This document shows positions 6,330 through 7,807 of a stretch of 7,807 nt of DNA, piece after piece (within the stretch, counting starts at the first letter, position 1; the number at the start of each line of letters is the position of its first letter). The notes beneath the pieces were generated by a model. It did not search any database. It was not told where the DNA came from and was given only the letters and a program-made list of their open reading frames with translations. Origin of the DNA: CAZFBR01 sp035353495 [NCBI: uncultured bacterium]. Lineage in GTDB: Bacteria > DAOPZR01. Both the position numbers and the translations under genes were made by a program. The DNA lies in the NCBI GenBank assembly GCA_964517215.1, contig CAZFBR010000171.1:1-7807 (forward strand). Direction: 5' to 3'.

Positions 6330-6362
6330 CCGGCACCCGCAGGCATTGCCTGCGGGTGCCGG
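6330..6362. terminator. Bidirectional hairpin between typA and the convergent DUF6448-like gene
   Basis: A perfect 15-bp stem (6330-6344 with 6348-6362) encloses ATT. It lies 68 bases after the typA stop and 12 bases beyond the stop of the minus-strand gene. On the minus strand it is followed by TTAATG, a weak U-run; on the plus strand there is none. Position between convergent genes supports a shared terminator, though the T tracts are poor. Confidence 0.65.
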
Positions 6363-6374
6363 CACCAACAGCAG

Positions 6375-6989
6375 TCAGTGCGCGTGACCGGTCGCCGGCA
6401 CATGGGCCGGCGTTGCGGTTTCTGCCTCCCCGGCCTCACCCATGATGGCGTTGCGCACGCCTTCCACATAATGCACATACGCAATATAGGCGGCGACGTA
6501 ATCGCGGCCCGCGGTGACGCTGTGTTCCGCGTGGTCCCTGGCCTGCAGCGCCCGGGCAAACCGTTCGCTGATCCCGCGGCGCAGGTGGTCCTGCATGCGG
6601 GTGATGAGCGCGCCGGCTGACCCGCCGGCGAGGGCTGCATCCGCCTCGGCGATGATCGGCAGGGTTGTGCCTGCCGGCTTGAGCCCGGTGTACGGTGCGC
6701 CCTCGCCGGCGCGATGCACGCGGACCAGTGTTTCGAAGAAAAACCGGTCAGCCAGCTCCTGCGCTTCCGGGCCCAGCTTGCGCACGGCCAGCGTGTGCGT
6801 GAAGACCGCGGTGATCTCCGCTTCATCAGCGGCGCGCACCCAGCGCAGCACCGGCGTTGCCTCACCTGCGGCCAGGGCGGCGCGGGCGGCCGTGACGACC
6901 GGCCCGTCCAGCGTGTCGCAATGCGCCCATGCTCCGGCGGGGAACAGCCACAGCAGCATCATTGCCAGCAGCAACAGCAGTTTCTTCAT
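6375..6989 (-). CDS. Exported DUF6448-like protein
   Basis: This is a 204-aa protein with a clear Sec signal peptide (MKKLLLLLAMMLLWLFPAGAWA) and predicted cleavage after AWA at residue 22, which would leave His23-Cys24 as the mature N terminus. The body carries the family pattern AHCDTLDGPVV (22-32), AEITAVFTHTLAVRKLGPEA, ELADRFFFETLVRVHRAGEG, APYTGLKPAG and GRDYVAAYIAYVHYVEGV. It ends in a His-rich tail (AHVPATGHAH). I recognise it from memory as a DUF6448-type protein of unknown function; it acts in the periplasm or outside. ATG 6989 is chosen over the upstream in-frame ATG at 7016 because AGGAGG lies six bases before it (plus-strand 6996-7001) and it gives a standard signal peptide. An FNR-type box and -10 precede it, suggesting redox control. 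Confidence 0.85.
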   Translation of the reverse strand: MKKLLLLLAMMLLWLFPAGAWAHCDTLDGPVVTAARAALAAGEATPVLRWVRAADEAEITAVFTHTLAVRKLGPEAQELADRFFFETLVRVHRAGEGAPYTGLKPAGTTLPIIAEADAALAGGSAGALITRMQDHLRRGISERFARALQARDHAEHSVTAGRDYVAAYIAYVHYVEGVRNAIMGEAGEAETATPAHVPATGHAH

Positions 6990-6995
6990 AAGGCA

Positions 6996-7001
6996 CCTCC
7001 T
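6996..7001 (-). promoter_or_regulatory. Ribosome binding site AGGAGG deciding the start of the DUF6448-like gene
   Basis: The perfect Shine-Dalgarno sequence on the minus strand is six bases from ATG 6989. The upstream ATG at 7016 has no such site and would lie about at the predicted transcription start. Confidence 0.85.
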
Positions 7002-7017
7002 GCCCGTTGGTATCAAC

Positions 7018-7023
7018 AGTATA
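7018..7023 (-). promoter_or_regulatory. -10 element TATACT of the DUF6448-like gene
   Basis: TATACT on the minus strand is a near-consensus -10, placing the transcription start near 7011. No -35 is visible at the right distance (7041-7046 reads AGGATC on the minus strand), as expected for an activator-dependent promoter. Confidence 0.6.
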
Positions 7024-7044
7024 CCGCATATGGCGCCGAAGATC

Positions 7045-7060
7045 CTTGACTTTAATCAAG
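7045..7060. promoter_or_regulatory. FNR/ANR/DNR-type operator
   Basis: CTTGACTTTAATCAAG reads TTGAT-TAAA-GTCAA on the minus strand and matches the FNR/CRP-family consensus TTGAT-N4-ATCAA at nine of ten positions. Its centre at 7052.5 is about 41.5 bases upstream of the predicted start near 7011, the classical class II activator position. It is about 125 bases from the predicted start of the divergent gene, so control of that gene is less likely. ANR, DNR, FixK and related regulators share this box and cannot be told apart here. Confidence 0.7.
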
Positions 7061-7141
7061 AACCGCTGGCGGTGTGCTGAACACAGCGATGCGTCTGAGC
7101 AATTGTGCACCGGGGCAGAGTCCGCAGAACCATTTCCTGAT

Positions 7142-7170
7142 TTGCCGCGGCCATTGCGGCGTGGTATGCT
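7142..7170 (+). promoter_or_regulatory. Promoter of the Met-rich exported protein gene
   Basis: TTGCCG (7142-7147) and TATGCT (7165-7170) are 17 bases apart, with TGG directly before the -10. Transcription would start near 7177, giving a short leader. Confidence 0.65.
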
Positions 7171-7201
7171 TTTCGCGGCCCATCGGCCACGGGAGGCGGA
7201 T

Positions 7202-7807
7202 ATGCGGAAAGTTATGGCGTTGTGCACGGGACTGCTGCTGTTGCTGACGCCGGTGTGGGGTGCGGAGCAGGCGCGGCCGCGTGAATTATCCCTTGAACTG
7301 ACGACGCAGAGCCAGGCGCCGATGTTCGTTATGCCGGCGGGCATGAATTATCCGGGCATGACCGATATGAACCGGCCGACCCGCACGCTCAGCGGTGAGG
7401 CGGAATATGCGCTGCCGCCGTCGCCGCTGGTCCAGGTGGCGGTGCCGGCCGACCTGCAGCTGCCCCTGAACCTGCTGGCACTGCAGCTGACCCGGCCGGA
7501 GACCTTGGTCATGCCGTCAGGGATGGGCGAAGTGTCGGGCACGACCCCGACCGGGCGGTTTCAGTTCACCATCCGCCAGTACTGGCATCCCGACACCTAC
7601 GCCGGACCGCTGGTTGAAAACATTGATATTGACATGAACGACATGCAGCGCTACCGGGCGCGGGGCGGCTACCCGGGCATGACGGTGGTCGAGCGGGCGT
7701 ACGACCGCACCCCGTCGGGGAGTGCGGAAGTAACCAATCAATCGGTTGACGGCGCGGGCTGGTATACGCTGAATACCGGGAACATCCCGGTCTGGCTCGA
7801 CGGCTTT
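7202..7807 (+). CDS. Exported Met-rich protein of unknown function (3' partial)
   Basis: The frame is open from ATG 7202 to the window end (202 residues) with no stop. GGGAGG at 7191-7196 is a strong ribosome binding site five bases from the ATG. Residues 1-20 form a Sec signal peptide (MRK, then a Leu-rich core, VWG before the likely cut). The mature part begins with a Met-rich stretch (M41, M44, M48, M53, M56). Two short motifs are repeated: VMPAGM (43-48) and VMPSGM (103-108), and YPGMT (50-54) and YPGMT (157-161). The middle is Pro/Leu-rich (LPPSPLVQVAVPADLQLPLN) and the end is beta-like (GWYTLNTGNIPVWLDGF). I recognise no domain; a periplasmic or outer-envelope role is likely. It is divergent from the DUF6448-like gene and has its own promoter. 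Confidence 0.8.
   Translation, partial: MRKVMALCTGLLLLLTPVWGAEQARPRELSLELTTQSQAPMFVMPAGMNYPGMTDMNRPTRTLSGEAEYALPPSPLVQVAVPADLQLPLNLLALQLTRPETLVMPSGMGEVSGTTPTGRFQFTIRQYWHPDTYAGPLVENIDIDMNDMQRYRARGGYPGMTVVERAYDRTPSGSAEVTNQSVDGAGWYTLNTGNIPVWLDGF

Noticed and set aside
1-7807. CRISPR array, tRNA or rRNA genes
   Set aside because: No regularly spaced direct repeats, cloverleaf pattern or conserved rRNA segments were seen on either strand.

Overview
This is a GC-rich proteobacterial-type chromosome segment (about 65% GC in its housekeeping genes; a hand count gives 39/60 at 4681-4740). An AT-rich accessory islet is set into its left end (22/60 GC at 481-540, 19/60 at 661-720). BipA/TypA, the sigma70-like promoters (TTGACG-17-TATAGT, TTGCCG-17-TATGCT), an FNR/CRP-type operator and an IS3-family remnant all fit a proteobacterium. 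I cannot place it below phylum with confidence.

Left accessory part (1-2650). The window opens inside the 3' end of an rhs gene: the YD-repeat/RHS core is GC-rich and the variable C-terminal tip is AT-rich. The tip frame breaks at the conserved DPDG motif, where one missing base replaces a ~64-residue tip with a single membrane segment by a short out-of-frame tail. Downstream lie a five-helix membrane protein (825-1358), a Cys-rich small ORF joined by an ATGA overlap to a three-helix membrane protein (1525-1922), and a GC-rich orphan ORF that runs into the end of an IS. This looks like an rhs tip/immunity scrapyard, but no toxin or immunity family is recognised. A decayed IS3-family copy (about 2053-2640, minus strand) closes the region. 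Its transposase gene is frameshifted and has lost most of the DDE domain.

Core part (2700-6262). A cobalamin-binding-type radical SAM enzyme (CxxxCxxC, 518 aa, substrate unknown) is followed on the same strand by typA/bipA. The latter has its own strong promoter and a 5' leader of about 110 nt with two crossing complementary pairs. A perfect 15-bp hairpin separates typA from the convergent gene to its right.

Right part (6375-7807). An exported DUF6448-like protein (minus strand) and an exported Met-rich protein of unknown function (plus strand, cut by the window end) are divergently transcribed from a 212-bp intergenic region. An FNR/ANR-type box lies about 41.5 bp upstream of the predicted start of transcription of the DUF6448-like gene, which suggests oxygen- or redox-linked activation. 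Mature DUF6448-like protein is predicted to begin with His, and its neighbour is rich in Met-x-x-Met motifs; a shared metal-related envelope role is possible but unproven.
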